DNA from: Coriobacteriales bacterium
Lineage (GTDB): Bacteria > Actinomycetota > Coriobacteriia > Coriobacteriales > UBA8131
Length of the DNA stretch: 13,529 bases
Direction of reading: 5' to 3'
Assembly: GCA_031263665.1 (NCBI GenBank)
Contig: JAISFJ010000036.1
Coordinates: forward strand, 1-13,529
Of the stretch, positions 1 to 7,729 are shown in pieces. The notes below the pieces were generated by a model. It worked only from the letters and a program-made list of their open reading frames with translations, ran no database searches and had not been told where the DNA came from. The position numbers were made by a program, and so were the translations under genes. The number at the start of each line of letters is the position of its first letter. Within the stretch, counting starts at the first letter, position 1.

Positions 1-76
1 ATCGTTTATCCTTTCATGAGCCGTCGAAAGGTGTGCAGCGTGGTGCCATTTGATTGCTGCATTCTACCACGGGTGC

Positions 77-105
77 TTGACCTGAGGTTCGTTAAGTGAT
101 AGATT
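77..105 (+). promoter_or_regulatory. Sigma70-type promoter for the marR-ABC operon
   Basis: The hexamers TTGACC (77-82) and TAGATT (100-105) are separated by exactly 17 bases, close to the housekeeping consensus. The predicted transcription start is near 112, giving a leader of about 60 bases before the marR start codon. The 76 bases before the promoter show no gene or other structure that I can name. Confidence 0.7.
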
Positions 106-138
106 AGTTCAGTGCTTAAATTTTAGGGGCTGAACAAA
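104..138. promoter_or_regulatory. Candidate MarR operator (dyad over the transcription start)
   Basis: TTAGTTCAG (104-112) and CTGAACAAA (130-138) form an inverted repeat with 8 of 9 pairs matching and a 17-base centre. A second, smaller dyad TTAAG (92-96) / CTTAA (115-119) overlaps it. The repeat begins inside the -10 box and spans the predicted transcription start, a usual place for autorepression by MarR proteins. That the MarR encoded next door binds here is inference. Confidence 0.4.
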
Positions 139-170
139 AATCAATATCCTCCTTTAGGTGAAGTGAGAAT

Positions 171-752
171 ATGGAAGAGGAACTGAGAGTTGAATTTACT
201 CGTGCCATGATGCGGTTTAAGAAGTTTCGTGGCTTTTGGAACAATGCGATGGGTCTCAACATGAGCGAGGCCGTCATTTTGCGCACTATCGGGCACAAGG
301 CGGCGCTTCCCGATGGCCAGACCTGTACCGCGCTCATCAAAAGCAAGCTCCAGATTTCGAAGCCCGCAATCTCTCAGAATCTCACCTCCCTTGAGGAAAA
401 GGGGCTCATCACCCGTTCCATCAATCGGAGCGACCGCCGCAGGTTCAACTTTGAGTTAACGGAGGCGGGAGTCGCGGTCGCGGAGAAGATGCGCGCGTAT
501 ACTGACGAGCATATGGCGACCGTGTTTTCGTTGATGGGAAAAGACGACACGCACAAGCTCATTCAGCTGCTCAACAAGCTGGGTGACATCGTCGAGCAGG
601 TTGCCCAAAAAGAGGGCACAAGCGAGTGCGAACTCGAGCACACCCCCGAGCACACCTCCGGGCACACCCCCGAACTCGGGCACACCCCCGAACTCGAACA
701 CACCTCCGAGCGCACCTCCGGGCGCACAGGCGAAAGCGAGCACGTGTGGTAA
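171..752 (+). CDS. MarR-family transcriptional regulator with repetitive His-rich tail
   Basis: This 193-residue protein has a winged-helix core of about 150 residues. The recognition helix region is near 60-80 (SKPAISQNLTSLEEKGLI), and the wing at 83-100 carries the family hallmark SDRRRF...LTEAG. MarR proteins are usually dimeric ligand-responsive repressors, often of a neighbouring efflux pump. Here two ABC exporter genes follow directly, the first overlapping this gene by 7 bases. The ATG lies about 10 bases after AGGTG. The oddity is the C-terminus: residues 155-187 are a tandem series of four-residue units of the type E/G-H/R-T-P/S, encoded by a 12-base DNA repeat. Such a tail is not normal for MarR proteins (about 140-160 residues). 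The tail may be dispensable, or the histidines could bind metal; neither is shown. The ligand is unknown. Confidence 0.9.
   Translation: MEEELRVEFTRAMMRFKKFRGFWNNAMGLNMSEAVILRTIGHKAALPDGQTCTALIKSKLQISKPAISQNLTSLEEKGLITRSINRSDRRRFNFELTEAGVAVAEKMRAYTDEHMATVFSLMGKDDTHKLIQLLNKLGDIVEQVAQKEGTSECELEHTPEHTSGHTPELGHTPELEHTSERTSGRTGESEHVW
630..730 (+). repeat. 12/18-base minisatellite in the marR 3' end
   Basis: Imperfect tandem units of consensus GRGCACACCYCC occur at 636-647, 648-659 and 660-671. They continue with two 18-base versions carrying an added GAACTC (672-689 and 690-707), then GAGCGCACCTCC (708-719) and a partial unit. All lengths are multiples of three, so both overlapping frames stay open. 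This explains the spurious Arg/His/Ala-rich upstream extension of the following ABC reading frame. Confidence 0.85.
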
Positions 753-2572
753 GGCTCGCGCGTTTTCTCAAGCCCTTTCTTGTGGGCGTTGCTCTTGCAA
801 TCGCTTTGCTGTTTGTGCAGGCCATTTGCGAGCTCAACCTCCCCAATTTTATGAGCGATATTGTCAATGTCGGCATCCAGCAGGGCGCCGGCACAGGCTA
901 CATTGTGCGTATCGGCCTGCTCATGCTGCTCGTCACCGCGCTTTCCGCCGTCGCAACCATTCTTGTGGGTTATCTTTCCTCGCGCATTGGTGCCGGTGTC
1001 GCTCGCGACCTGCGAAAAGCGGTTTTTGAGAAGGTTGCGGGTTTTTCGCACGCCGAGTTTGACCACTTCTCAACCGCCTCGCTCATCACGCGTTCCACCA
1101 ACGATATCACGGTCATTCAGATGCTGCTCACCATGGGAATCCGCATGGTCTGCTACGCGCCCATCATGGGTATCGGCGGCGTGTTCATGGCGCTTTCCAA
1201 ATCGGTTTCCATGAGCTGGATAATCGGCGTGGCCGTTGTTGTGCTTATCGGCATTGTGCTCGTGCTCTTCGCGGTTGTCATGCCGAAATTCAAAATCATG
1301 CAGACCCTCGTTGACCGCCTGAACCTCGTCGCGCGCGAATCGCTCAACGGCCTCATGGTCATCCGCGCGTTTTCCCGCACTGGCTTTGAGCAGGAGCGTT
1401 TTGAGGAAGCCAACCAGGACCTCACGCGCACCAACCTGTTTGTCAATCGCGCGATGACTTTTCTCATGCCGGTCATGATGCTGTTCATGAACGGGCTCAC
1501 CATCCTCATTATCTGGGTGGGCTCCCATCAGGTTGCCGCCTCGCAGATGCAGGTGGGGGACATGATGGCCTACATGCAGTACGTCATGCAGATTATTACG
1601 AGCTTCATGTTCATCGCGATGCTGTTTGTGTTCATCCCGCGCGCCATGGTCAGCGCCAATCGTCTCAACGAAGTGCTGGAGACCGAGCCCGCGATTGTCG
1701 ACCCAGCCAGTCCGCGCCATATCGATGCTGCCCAGCGCGGCCGGGTGGAGTTTCGGGATGTGAGTTTTCGCTACGAGGGGGCAACAGAAAACGCGCTCTG
1801 CGACATCAGCTTTGTCGCCGAGCCCGGGCAGACAACGGCTTTCATCGGCTCAACCGGCTCGGGAAAATCGACCATCATCAATCTCATCCCGCGTTTTTAT
1901 GACGTGACAAAAGGGGAGGTGTTGGTTGGTGGCGCCGACGTGCGCACGCTTACCCAGGCGGAGCTGCGCGCCTCGATAGGCTACGTGCCGCAAAAAAGCG
2001 TGCTCATGGCCGGGACCATCGCGAGCAATGTCGCCTACGGGGTCGACGAGTTGCCAACAGATGATTTGGAAAAGATTGCGGAGGTTGCCCAGGCACTTGA
2101 GTTTGTGGACGAGAACGAGGAGCGCTTTGGTTTTGAGGTGGCGCAGGGCGGCTCCAACGTTTCCGGCGGGCAGCGTCAGCGTCTGTCCATCGCTCGTGCG
2201 CTCGCGACAAAACCCGACATCTACCTGTTTGACGATAGCTTTTCGGCGCTCGACTTTAAGACCGACATGGCTTTGCGCCGCGCGCTTTCTGCCTACACCT
2301 CCCACGCGACGCTCATCATCGTCGCGCAGCGGGTAAGCACGATTATGGATGCTGACCGGATAATCGTTATCGATGAGGGACGTATCGTGGGCTCAGGCAG
2401 CCATGAGGAACTGCTCGCATCCTGCGACGCCTACCTTGAGATTGCCTCTTCGCAACTTTCGGAACACGAGCTTGCCGCCGCGCGCCCTGCTGCTGTGTCG
2501 TCGCCTTCGGCCGTTGCGCCCCCGCCCCCTGCTGCTACCGCCCGCCCCGGAGGAGGTGAGCAGCATGCCTGA
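746..2572 (+). CDS. ABC exporter half-transporter, degenerate ATPase site subunit
   Basis: This 608-residue protein fuses a type IV exporter membrane domain (six predicted helices within about 11-300) to a nucleotide-binding domain. The motifs are Walker A GSTGSGKST at 368-376, Q-loop Gln416, an intact signature VSGGQ at 472-476, and Walker B YLFDD. The catalytic glutamate is replaced by Asp497 and the switch histidine by Gln528 (VAQR). These changes mark the non-hydrolysing site subunit of heterodimeric exporters such as TM287/288 and LmrCD. The GTG at 746 was chosen because the family sequence (LARFLKPF...) begins right there. The open frame upstream is only the marR repeat read in another frame. 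The start overlaps marR by 7 bases with a weak ribosome site, suggesting translational coupling. The last 30 residues are Ala/Pro-rich. It probably exports a drug or lipid together with the next gene product. Confidence 0.9.
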   Translation: MVRLARFLKPFLVGVALAIALLFVQAICELNLPNFMSDIVNVGIQQGAGTGYIVRIGLLMLLVTALSAVATILVGYLSSRIGAGVARDLRKAVFEKVAGFSHAEFDHFSTASLITRSTNDITVIQMLLTMGIRMVCYAPIMGIGGVFMALSKSVSMSWIIGVAVVVLIGIVLVLFAVVMPKFKIMQTLVDRLNLVARESLNGLMVIRAFSRTGFEQERFEEANQDLTRTNLFVNRAMTFLMPVMMLFMNGLTILIIWVGSHQVAASQMQVGDMMAYMQYVMQIITSFMFIAMLFVFIPRAMVSANRLNEVLETEPAIVDPASPRHIDAAQRGRVEFRDVSFRYEGATENALCDISFVAEPGQTTAFIGSTGSGKSTIINLIPRFYDVTKGEVLVGGADVRTLTQAELRASIGYVPQKSVLMAGTIASNVAYGVDELPTDDLEKIAEVAQALEFVDENEERFGFEVAQGGSNVSGGQRQRLSIARALATKPDIYLFDDSFSALDFKTDMALRRALSAYTSHATLIIVAQRVSTIMDADRIIVIDEGRIVGSGSHEELLASCDAYLEIASSQLSEHELAAARPAAVSSPSAVAPPPPAATARPGGGEQHA

Positions 2573-4595
2573 GGACCGTGGAAACAAGCAAGGTCGCACC
2601 GCCCCCGGCACCCCCAGCCCCGCCCCCGGCTCCGCCACCGCCGCCAGCAGCAGCAGTCGCACCGCCCCCGGCAGCACCGCCCCCGGCAGCACCGCCCCCG
2701 GCACCCCCGGCCCCGCCGCCAGCAGCAGCAGCCGCACCGGCTCTGCCACCAGGCACGGCTTTCGCGGTAACGGGCCCGGCGGCGGTCCCATGCGCAACAT
2801 GATGCGGGGAGAAAAGCCCCGCGACTTCAAAGGCACGTTTGCAAAACTGCTCAGTTACCTCGGCAGACACCGGGCGGCGGTTCTTATCGTCATACTTTTT
2901 GCCATGGTCTCAACCGTGTTTGCCATCATTGGGCCCAAGATACTCGGCGAGGCAACCACCATACTTTTTGAGGGCGTCATGGCCCAGATTGCCGGCACGG
3001 GAAGCGGCCCGGATTTCACCGCCATCGGTCACATCCTCATCCTGCTTGCCGGGCTCTATCTCATCAGCGCGCTTTTCCAGTTTGTGCAGGGCTTCATCAT
3101 GACGGGTGTGGCCAACCGAATTTGCTACTCGCTGAGGCGCGACATCGATGAGAAGATTATGCGCCTGCCGTTCTCGTATTACGACAAGGTGGCAACCGGC
3201 GACGTGATGAGCCGCATCACCAACGACGTAGACGCCATCCAGCAAAGCCTCAACCAGTCCGTGACGCAGGTCATCACCTCGGTTACGAGCATCGTGGGGA
3301 TTCTCATCATGATGTTTTCCATCAGCTGGGTCATGACGCTCATCGCCCTGTTTGTCCTGCCGGTTTCCGTGGGCGTGGTCGCGCTCATCGTGGGGCGTTC
3401 GCAGAAGCACTTTTTCGCGCAGCAGGAATACCTCGGCGAGGTCAACGGCATGGTGGAAGAAAACTACGGAGCGCACACCATCGTGCGCGCCTTTAACGGT
3501 GAGGCGCGCGCCCTTGAGGAATTTTCCGAGAGCAACGACACGCTGTATGACGCGGCCTGGCGGGCGAATTTTTTCTCCGGTATGATGATGCCCATCATGA
3601 ATGTCATCGGCAACGTTGGCTATGTGGTGGTCTGCGTCATGGGCGCCTGGCTCGCCATTCAGGGGCGTGTGACCGTCGGCGACATTCAGGCGTTTATGCA
3701 GTATATGCGCAGTTTTCAGCAGCCCATCATGCAGCTTTCGCAAATATCCAATGTGCTGCAACAAACCATGGCTGCCGCCGAGCGCATCTTCGGTTTTCTT
3801 GAGGAAGAAGAGCTCGCGTCAGACGTCAGCGACGATGAGGCCGTTGACCCCGAGCACGTGGTTGGCGCGGTGAACTTTGACCACGTGCGCTTTGGTTACG
3901 ACAGCAACAAACCCGTCATCCACGACTTCTCAGCGACGGTCGCGCCGGGCCAGAAAATCGCCATCGTGGGCCATACCGGCGCCGGCAAAACGACCATCGT
4001 CAAGCTGCTCATGCGGTTTTATGATGTGGATGAGGGTGCGATTAGCGTGGGCGGCCATGACATCCGGCAGTTTAAGCGTGACGACCTGCGCTCGCTTTTC
4101 GGCATGGTGTTACAGGAGACCTGGCTATACAACGCCAGCATCGCCGACAACATCCGCTACGGCAAGCTCGGCTCAACCGATGATGAAGTGCGTGCGGCGG
4201 CGCGTGTCGCACAGGCCGACCACTTCATCTCAACGTTACCCGACAGCTACGACATGCTGCTTAACGAGGAGGCGTCCAACGTCTCGCAGGGACAAAAGCA
4301 GCTGCTCACCATCGCGCGCGCCGTGCTGCACGACCCCAAGATACTCATTCTCGATGAGGCGACTTCGTCGGTTGACACGCGTACCGAACTACTCATCCAA
4401 AAAGCGATGGATAACCTCATGGCCGGCCGCACGAGCTTCATTATCGCGCACCGCCTCTCCACCATCCGCAACGCCGACTTAATCCTCGTGATGGAAAACG
4501 GCGACATCGTAGAACAGGGAAGCCACGCGGAACTCCTAGCCGCCGCCGGCCCCTACGCCACCCTCTACAACTCCCAATTCACCGACGCAGCGTAA
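2565..4595 (+). CDS. ABC exporter half-transporter, catalytic subunit
   Basis: This 676-residue partner of the preceding ABC protein has membrane helices within about 104-400. Its ATPase motifs are Walker A GHTGAGKTT at 469-477, Q-loop Gln517, Walker B ILILDE with Asp597 and the catalytic Glu598, and switch His629 (IAHR). The signature is altered to VSQGQ at 573-577 instead of LSGGQ. With the first subunit this gives one complete site (this Walker A/B plus the partner's VSGGQ) and one degenerate site. The ATG at 2565 follows a strong ribosome site AGGAGGTGAG (2551-2560) and overlaps the previous stop by 8 bases. Residues 11-62 are an unusual Thr/Ala/Pro/Gly/Ser repeat not needed by the fold. 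Family members normally start near the basic stretch MRGEKPRDFKG (80-90), so a later start at one of the Met residues 76-80 is a less likely alternative. Confidence 0.9.
   Translation: MPEDRGNKQGRTAPGTPSPAPGSATAASSSSRTAPGSTAPGSTAPGTPGPAASSSSRTGSATRHGFRGNGPGGGPMRNMMRGEKPRDFKGTFAKLLSYLGRHRAAVLIVILFAMVSTVFAIIGPKILGEATTILFEGVMAQIAGTGSGPDFTAIGHILILLAGLYLISALFQFVQGFIMTGVANRICYSLRRDIDEKIMRLPFSYYDKVATGDVMSRITNDVDAIQQSLNQSVTQVITSVTSIVGILIMMFSISWVMTLIALFVLPVSVGVVALIVGRSQKHFFAQQEYLGEVNGMVEENYGAHTIVRAFNGEARALEEFSESNDTLYDAAWRANFFSGMMMPIMNVIGNVGYVVVCVMGAWLAIQGRVTVGDIQAFMQYMRSFQQPIMQLSQISNVLQQTMAAAERIFGFLEEEELASDVSDDEAVDPEHVVGAVNFDHVRFGYDSNKPVIHDFSATVAPGQKIAIVGHTGAGKTTIVKLLMRFYDVDEGAISVGGHDIRQFKRDDLRSLFGMVLQETWLYNASIADNIRYGKLGSTDDEVRAAARVAQADHFISTLPDSYDMLLNEEASNVSQGQKQLLTIARAVLHDPKILILDEATSSVDTRTELLIQKAMDNLMAGRTSFIIAHRLSTIRNADLILVMENGDIVEQGSHAELLAAAGPYATLYNSQFTDAA
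2661..2705 (+). repeat. 15-base tandem repeat in the second ABC gene
   Basis: Three units of ACCGCCCCCGGCAGC (the third ending ACC) encode T-A-P-G-S repeats. They sit inside a longer C-rich low-complexity tract (about 2595-2745) that also contains two AGC/serine runs. The unit length is divisible by three, so copy-number change would alter protein length without a frameshift. Confidence 0.85.
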
Positions 4596-4765
4596 GCGTG
4601 TCACCTCTGCGCCGACACACACGGTTCCTTTCTCGCTTTACAGAACATCTACCACTAGTAAAGCATCAAGAAAAAAGAAGTGAGGAATGTCTCTAAAATC
4701 TGATGCACCAGAGCTTTTAATCATGTTCACGTAAACAGCTGAGCTGTGTCGATGGTATACTGCTG
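4596..4765. promoter_or_regulatory. Spacer with promoter and dyad upstream of mntA
   Basis: A -10 hexamer TATACT lies at 4756-4761, shortly before the mntA start. No convincing -35 is seen. In its place is a near-perfect dyad ACAGC-TGA-GCTGT (4735-4747), a plausible operator for autoregulation of the toxin-antitoxin pair. Just after the ABC stop, GTGTC and GACAC can pair (from 4598), but no T-tract follows, so a terminator is not claimed. Confidence 0.4.
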
Positions 4766-4777
4766 TTGGTGATAGAG

Positions 4778-5086
4778 ATGAAGTCAGCTCAATATTACGA
4801 CATACCGGAAATATCTCGAAGGGTAGCACCGATTGCTCGACAGTACGGTGTTGCCAAGGTGTCTCTCTTTGGGTCATATGCTGTTGGCACACCCACCACT
4901 AATAGTGATTTGGACTTTCGGATTATTGACCGCGGGGCGCTTCGTGGCCTCATCCAATTGGCAGGTTTCCAGCTTGCTTTAGAGGACACTTTTGGAACAT
5001 CGGTAGACCTTCTCACTGATGATGCTCTCAGTGAGGAATTCAAGGCTCGCATCGCCTCTTATGAGGTGATTGTCTATGAGCAGTGA
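4778..5086 (+). CDS. mntA: MNT-type nucleotidyltransferase antitoxin (MntA-like)
   Basis: This 102-residue minimal nucleotidyltransferase carries the signature G-S-x10-D-x-D: Gly32-Ser33, Asp44 and Asp46 (FGSYAVG...SDLDF). Asp77 (SVDLL) is a plausible third metal-binding acid. In characterised HEPN/MNT systems the MNT protein neutralises the HEPN RNase by transferring AMP to the tyrosine of its RX4HXY motif. The partner gene overlaps downstream by 11 bases and has that motif. The ATG at 4778 is preferred because GGTGAT lies 5 bases upstream; TTG (4766) and GTG (4769) are alternative in-frame starts. By eye, base composition is more A+T-rich than in the ABC genes, suggesting acquisition by transfer. 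Confidence 0.85.
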   Translation: MKSAQYYDIPEISRRVAPIARQYGVAKVSLFGSYAVGTPTTNSDLDFRIIDRGALRGLIQLAGFQLALEDTFGTSVDLLTDDALSEEFKARIASYEVIVYEQ

Positions 5087-5492
5087 CTCTTCATCTACCG
5101 ATGAGCGCGATAAGTCCATTCTGGAAAAGATTATCATCTATTGCGATGAAATAGAAGAAACCAAAAAAGTGCTGGGCAATTCTAAAGAAGCGCTTACTGG
5201 TAGCTTCATTTACAGAAACACCACAGCAATGAGTGTCCTGCAGATTGGAGAATTGGCGACTCATCTTTCTTCAACATTTAAGAACTTACATGCCGGTGTT
5301 CCTTGGCGACAGATAATAAAGATGCGTAACATAGCGGCTCATCATTATGGTGATTTTCGTACTGATTATCTTTGGGAGACGATTACCAACGATATAGTGC
5401 CGCTAAAAATGTATTGCGAGCAATGTATCGCTGAGTTGAGCCGGGAATCTGAAACAAGGGTTATTGACGATTCGGCAGGGTCTGAGCAGTAG
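5076..5492 (+). CDS. hepT: HEPN-domain RNase toxin (HepT-like, DUF86)
   Basis: This 138-residue all-helical HEPN protein has the catalytic RX4HXY motif at Arg84, His89 and Tyr91 (RNIAAHHY). HepT proteins cleave RNA and are inhibited when their MntA partner adds AMP to the motif tyrosine. The mntA gene lies immediately upstream with an 11-base overlap. The ATG at 5076 was chosen because a perfect ribosome site GAGGTGAT lies 5 bases before it, inside the mntA end; the TTG at 5070 overlaps that site. The first 12 residues are Ser/Asp-rich, and the acidic last 15 residues extend past the fold. The cellular RNA target is not evident. All key residues are present, so the toxin should be functional. 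Confidence 0.85.
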   Translation: MSSDSSSTDERDKSILEKIIIYCDEIEETKKVLGNSKEALTGSFIYRNTTAMSVLQIGELATHLSSTFKNLHAGVPWRQIIKMRNIAAHHYGDFRTDYLWETITNDIVPLKMYCEQCIAELSRESETRVIDDSAGSEQ

Positions 5493-5588
5493 CGTTTTAA
5501 TTCCAACACAGAAGATATGACTGGCAATGACGGCTCAGGGCTATGTGGTAAAGTGTAGGGTGCAATTTACGCGCGTCGGGAGGAGATA

Positions 5589-6251
5589 ATGGTGCAGCGT
5601 ATGGGTGCGAGTGAATATCGGGAGTTGCTTCGTCCTCTTGTTGAGGAGGCGCTTGTGCTTAAGCCTACGAAGCTCGCTTCGGGGGTTATGAGCAACTTTT
5701 ATTTTGATGGGAAGCTCGTTACGCTTCATCCTGCGGGCGCGTATCATTTGGCGCGCTATCTTCTTGAGCACATCCCCTCAGATGAGTACGATGCGATTGG
5801 TGGATTGACCATGGGCGCCGACCCCATCGCCTCAGCGGTTGCCGCGGTGTCTTACGAAGTGGGCAGCCCAAAAACCGCCTTTTATGTCCGCAAAACCCAA
5901 AAAGACCATGGGCGGTGCAAGCGCATAGAAGGGCCGTTGGCTAAAGGGTCAAGAGTGCTCATTGTTGATGATGTGGCCACAAGCGGTGGCTCAATTTTGG
6001 ATTCCATTCATGCTGTTGAGGATGAGCTGGACTGTACGGTCACACGGGTTGTGGCGTTGGTTGACAGGCAACAGGGCGCCCGTGAGCTGTTCGAGTCACA
6101 AGGCTACGTTTTTGACCCCGTCTTTACCGCCGAGGAATTAGGCGTCCCGATAGAGACGATTCGTGTGCCGCTCAGTCTTTCGGCAACCGATGAAGCTTCA
6201 GGTACGCTTGACTCCGTAGATTCCGTGAGAGCGGATTGGGGGGACTGGTGA
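5589..6251 (+). CDS. pyrE: Orotate phosphoribosyltransferase
   Basis: The 220-residue product makes orotidine 5'-phosphate from orotate and PRPP in pyrimidine synthesis. The PRPP-binding signature VLIVDDVATSGGS lies at 123-135. The mobile catalytic loop is RKTQKDHG at 101-108 with Lys102, Lys105 and His107, and GGLTMGADP is at 71-79. The length matches the long OPRT form. A strong ribosome site (GGGAGGAG) ends about 5 bases before the ATG. The gene stands alone, with no other pyr gene beside it, between hepT and a HipA-like gene. A 96-base spacer before it contains only a weak -10-like TAAAGT (5549-5554). It may mark the edge of an insertion hotspot, since the genes on both sides are toxin-like. 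Confidence 0.88.
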   Translation: MVQRMGASEYRELLRPLVEEALVLKPTKLASGVMSNFYFDGKLVTLHPAGAYHLARYLLEHIPSDEYDAIGGLTMGADPIASAVAAVSYEVGSPKTAFYVRKTQKDHGRCKRIEGPLAKGSRVLIVDDVATSGGSILDSIHAVEDELDCTVTRVVALVDRQQGARELFESQGYVFDPVFTAEELGVPIETIRVPLSLSATDEASGTLDSVDSVRADWGDW

Positions 6252-6376
6252 CATCTGGGAGATTCAAACAGGAAGCGGATACTCTCAAAAAAGCCGCCTC
6301 TCTGCTTGTCGATTTACTCGGTATTGACTAGCAGTAACCTCGTCCCCGCTATTCCAGGAAGAACACAAGGAACAAC

Positions 6377-7651
6377 ATGGGAATGCCAAAACAAACGGTC
6401 TATGAACTGAGGATGTACGATACGGTATTATCCGAGTGCACGATAAGCAAAGACGCTTTTGGCGCCATTGCCGTTGCGGGTTTTGAAATCGACGCAAATA
6501 ACAAGCAGTTATTGCCGCTGAATATAATCGACAAAACTGACGAGTCGGAATTTATGCGTTGGCTGGAATCAAGACGGATACCCAGGGGCAGGTCTTATTT
6601 GGAGGAGATACTGAAGCCTTTTAACGTGTCGGCCGATGATACCGAGGCGATTATCAATATATCCAAAGGCGTCTCGCTCAATGATGCCTACTCGGTCGTG
6701 CCCAAAGGGTCAAAAGAGCGTTGGGAAGATTACAACCTCTACGACAATGAATTTGATGAGGTTTTGCAACTCATCGCATATACCGGTAATCATGTGAACA
6801 GGGAAGTTGGAGGCGGCCTGCCGAGTGAACTTTCGGTTTCGGGGTCGTTTCCGAAAGCCTGGCGAGAAGTAGACGGCAAAAAAGTACTCTACAAAGCGGG
6901 GTTTTGGCTTCAGGCGGCTAATATCGGTTTGGAACCATACGCCGAATATTTCGCCGCTGGCATCGCCGAAAAAATGGGGTTGAAGCACGTGACGTACACT
7001 TTGGAGAGGTGGCAGGGCAAAGTTTGTACTACCTGCGAGTTGTTTAATACGAAAGACCTCTCATTTGTTCCGATAGGGCTTTGTGTGTCAGATGAGAATT
7101 TGAAGAAACTCAGCGTTGCAAGCACGCTTGGAATGCTCTCGCAAATAAGCGACGACGCGGTTGAGGAATTCAGAAGTATGCTGGTATTCGACGCTCTGAT
7201 AGCCAATTCTGACAGACATACGGGCAACTACGGTTTGCTCCGCGAAAATGATACCGGATTGGTCGTAGGATTGTCACCGATTTTTGACAACAATCTGAGC
7301 CTGTTTACCGGCGAGGCAACAAAAGACTTGGAGAACGAGGAATTTTTGCAAGGGCGATTGAACTATTACCGCGGGGCGTTAAACATGACGCTCGACAACC
7401 AGGCGAGATATTTAATCGGTGATAAGCAGAAGGACCAGTTGGCGCTGCTGCCGTCTACGATTATAAAAGCACCCAAGGGAGATGTGGGAGATTCCCGTTT
7501 TAGCAGCGCGCGAGCAAAGGCCCTCAATAATTACCTGAGCGACAGAGCGCAAAAGCTGCATTCGCTCCCCTCCGTTGAGAGCTCAAAACTGCACGACAAC
7601 ATGGAAACAACCATGAGGATACCGGTTAAAAACCTGCAACCCAAGGCGTGA
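6377..7651 (+). CDS. HipA-like kinase domain protein
   Basis: This 424-residue cytoplasmic protein carries the HipA-type kinase core. A Ser/Gly-rich P-loop-like segment lies at 152-160 (LSVSGSFPK), a candidate ATP-binding Lys173 (LYKAG), the catalytic loop SDRHTGNYG at 278-286 (Asp279, Asn284), and the metal-binding IFDNN at 302-306 (Asp304). The N-terminal part (60-130) has the motif W-x3-R-x-I-P-x2-R followed by SLNDAY and W-x-D-Y-N-x-Y-D-N-E-F. I recall this arrangement from HipA-like proteins of Gram-positive bacteria that are not classical HipA. HipA proteins phosphorylate cellular targets such as a tRNA synthetase; this target is unknown. No HipB-like antitoxin gene flanks it. The ATG has AAGG 6 bases upstream. 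Only weak promoter-like sequence is seen in the 125-base spacer after pyrE. Confidence 0.75.
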   Translation: MGMPKQTVYELRMYDTVLSECTISKDAFGAIAVAGFEIDANNKQLLPLNIIDKTDESEFMRWLESRRIPRGRSYLEEILKPFNVSADDTEAIINISKGVSLNDAYSVVPKGSKERWEDYNLYDNEFDEVLQLIAYTGNHVNREVGGGLPSELSVSGSFPKAWREVDGKKVLYKAGFWLQAANIGLEPYAEYFAAGIAEKMGLKHVTYTLERWQGKVCTTCELFNTKDLSFVPIGLCVSDENLKKLSVASTLGMLSQISDDAVEEFRSMLVFDALIANSDRHTGNYGLLRENDTGLVVGLSPIFDNNLSLFTGEATKDLENEEFLQGRLNYYRGALNMTLDNQARYLIGDKQKDQLALLPSTIIKAPKGDVGDSRFSSARAKALNNYLSDRAQKLHSLPSVESSKLHDNMETTMRIPVKNLQPKA

Positions 7652-7657
7652 CCTATA

Positions 7658-7729
7658 ACCGTGAACGATACCGTGAATCTCTCCCGCCTTTATCAATAAT
7701 TCACGGTGATTTGCTATTTTAACGTGAAT
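7658..7729. repeat. Four CGTGAA elements around the Fic promoter (candidate operator)
   Basis: ACCGTGAA occurs at 7658-7665 and ACCGTGAAT at 7670-7678, a 12-base spacing on the same strand. ATTCACGGT (7699-7707) is the exact reverse complement of the second copy, and CGTGAAT occurs again at 7723-7729. The last two flank the -35 box. The pattern looks like a multi-site operator. An alternative is a weak stem-loop terminator for the upstream gene, formed by the 9-base perfect inverted repeat 7670-7678 / 7699-7707. Confidence 0.6.

Noticed and set aside
626-745. 40-codon Arg/His/Ala/Pro upstream extension of the first ABC gene
   Set aside because: It is the marR C-terminal repeat read in another frame; family proteins begin at the GTG near 746.
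563-1066. Long minus-strand open frame opposite marR and the first ABC gene
   Set aside because: It is antisense to well-supported genes, has low-complexity composition from the repeat, and resembles no family.
2578-2802. Pro/Ala-rich open frame on the plus strand
   Set aside because: It is an out-of-frame reading of the C-rich repeat within the second ABC gene.
4598-4620. Terminator after the ABC operon
   Set aside because: The stem is only 5 base pairs with an 11-base loop, and no T-tract follows.
4638-4892. 84-codon minus-strand frame before mntA
   Set aside because: It overlaps the mntA coding region antisense, with no ribosome site and no recognisable domain.
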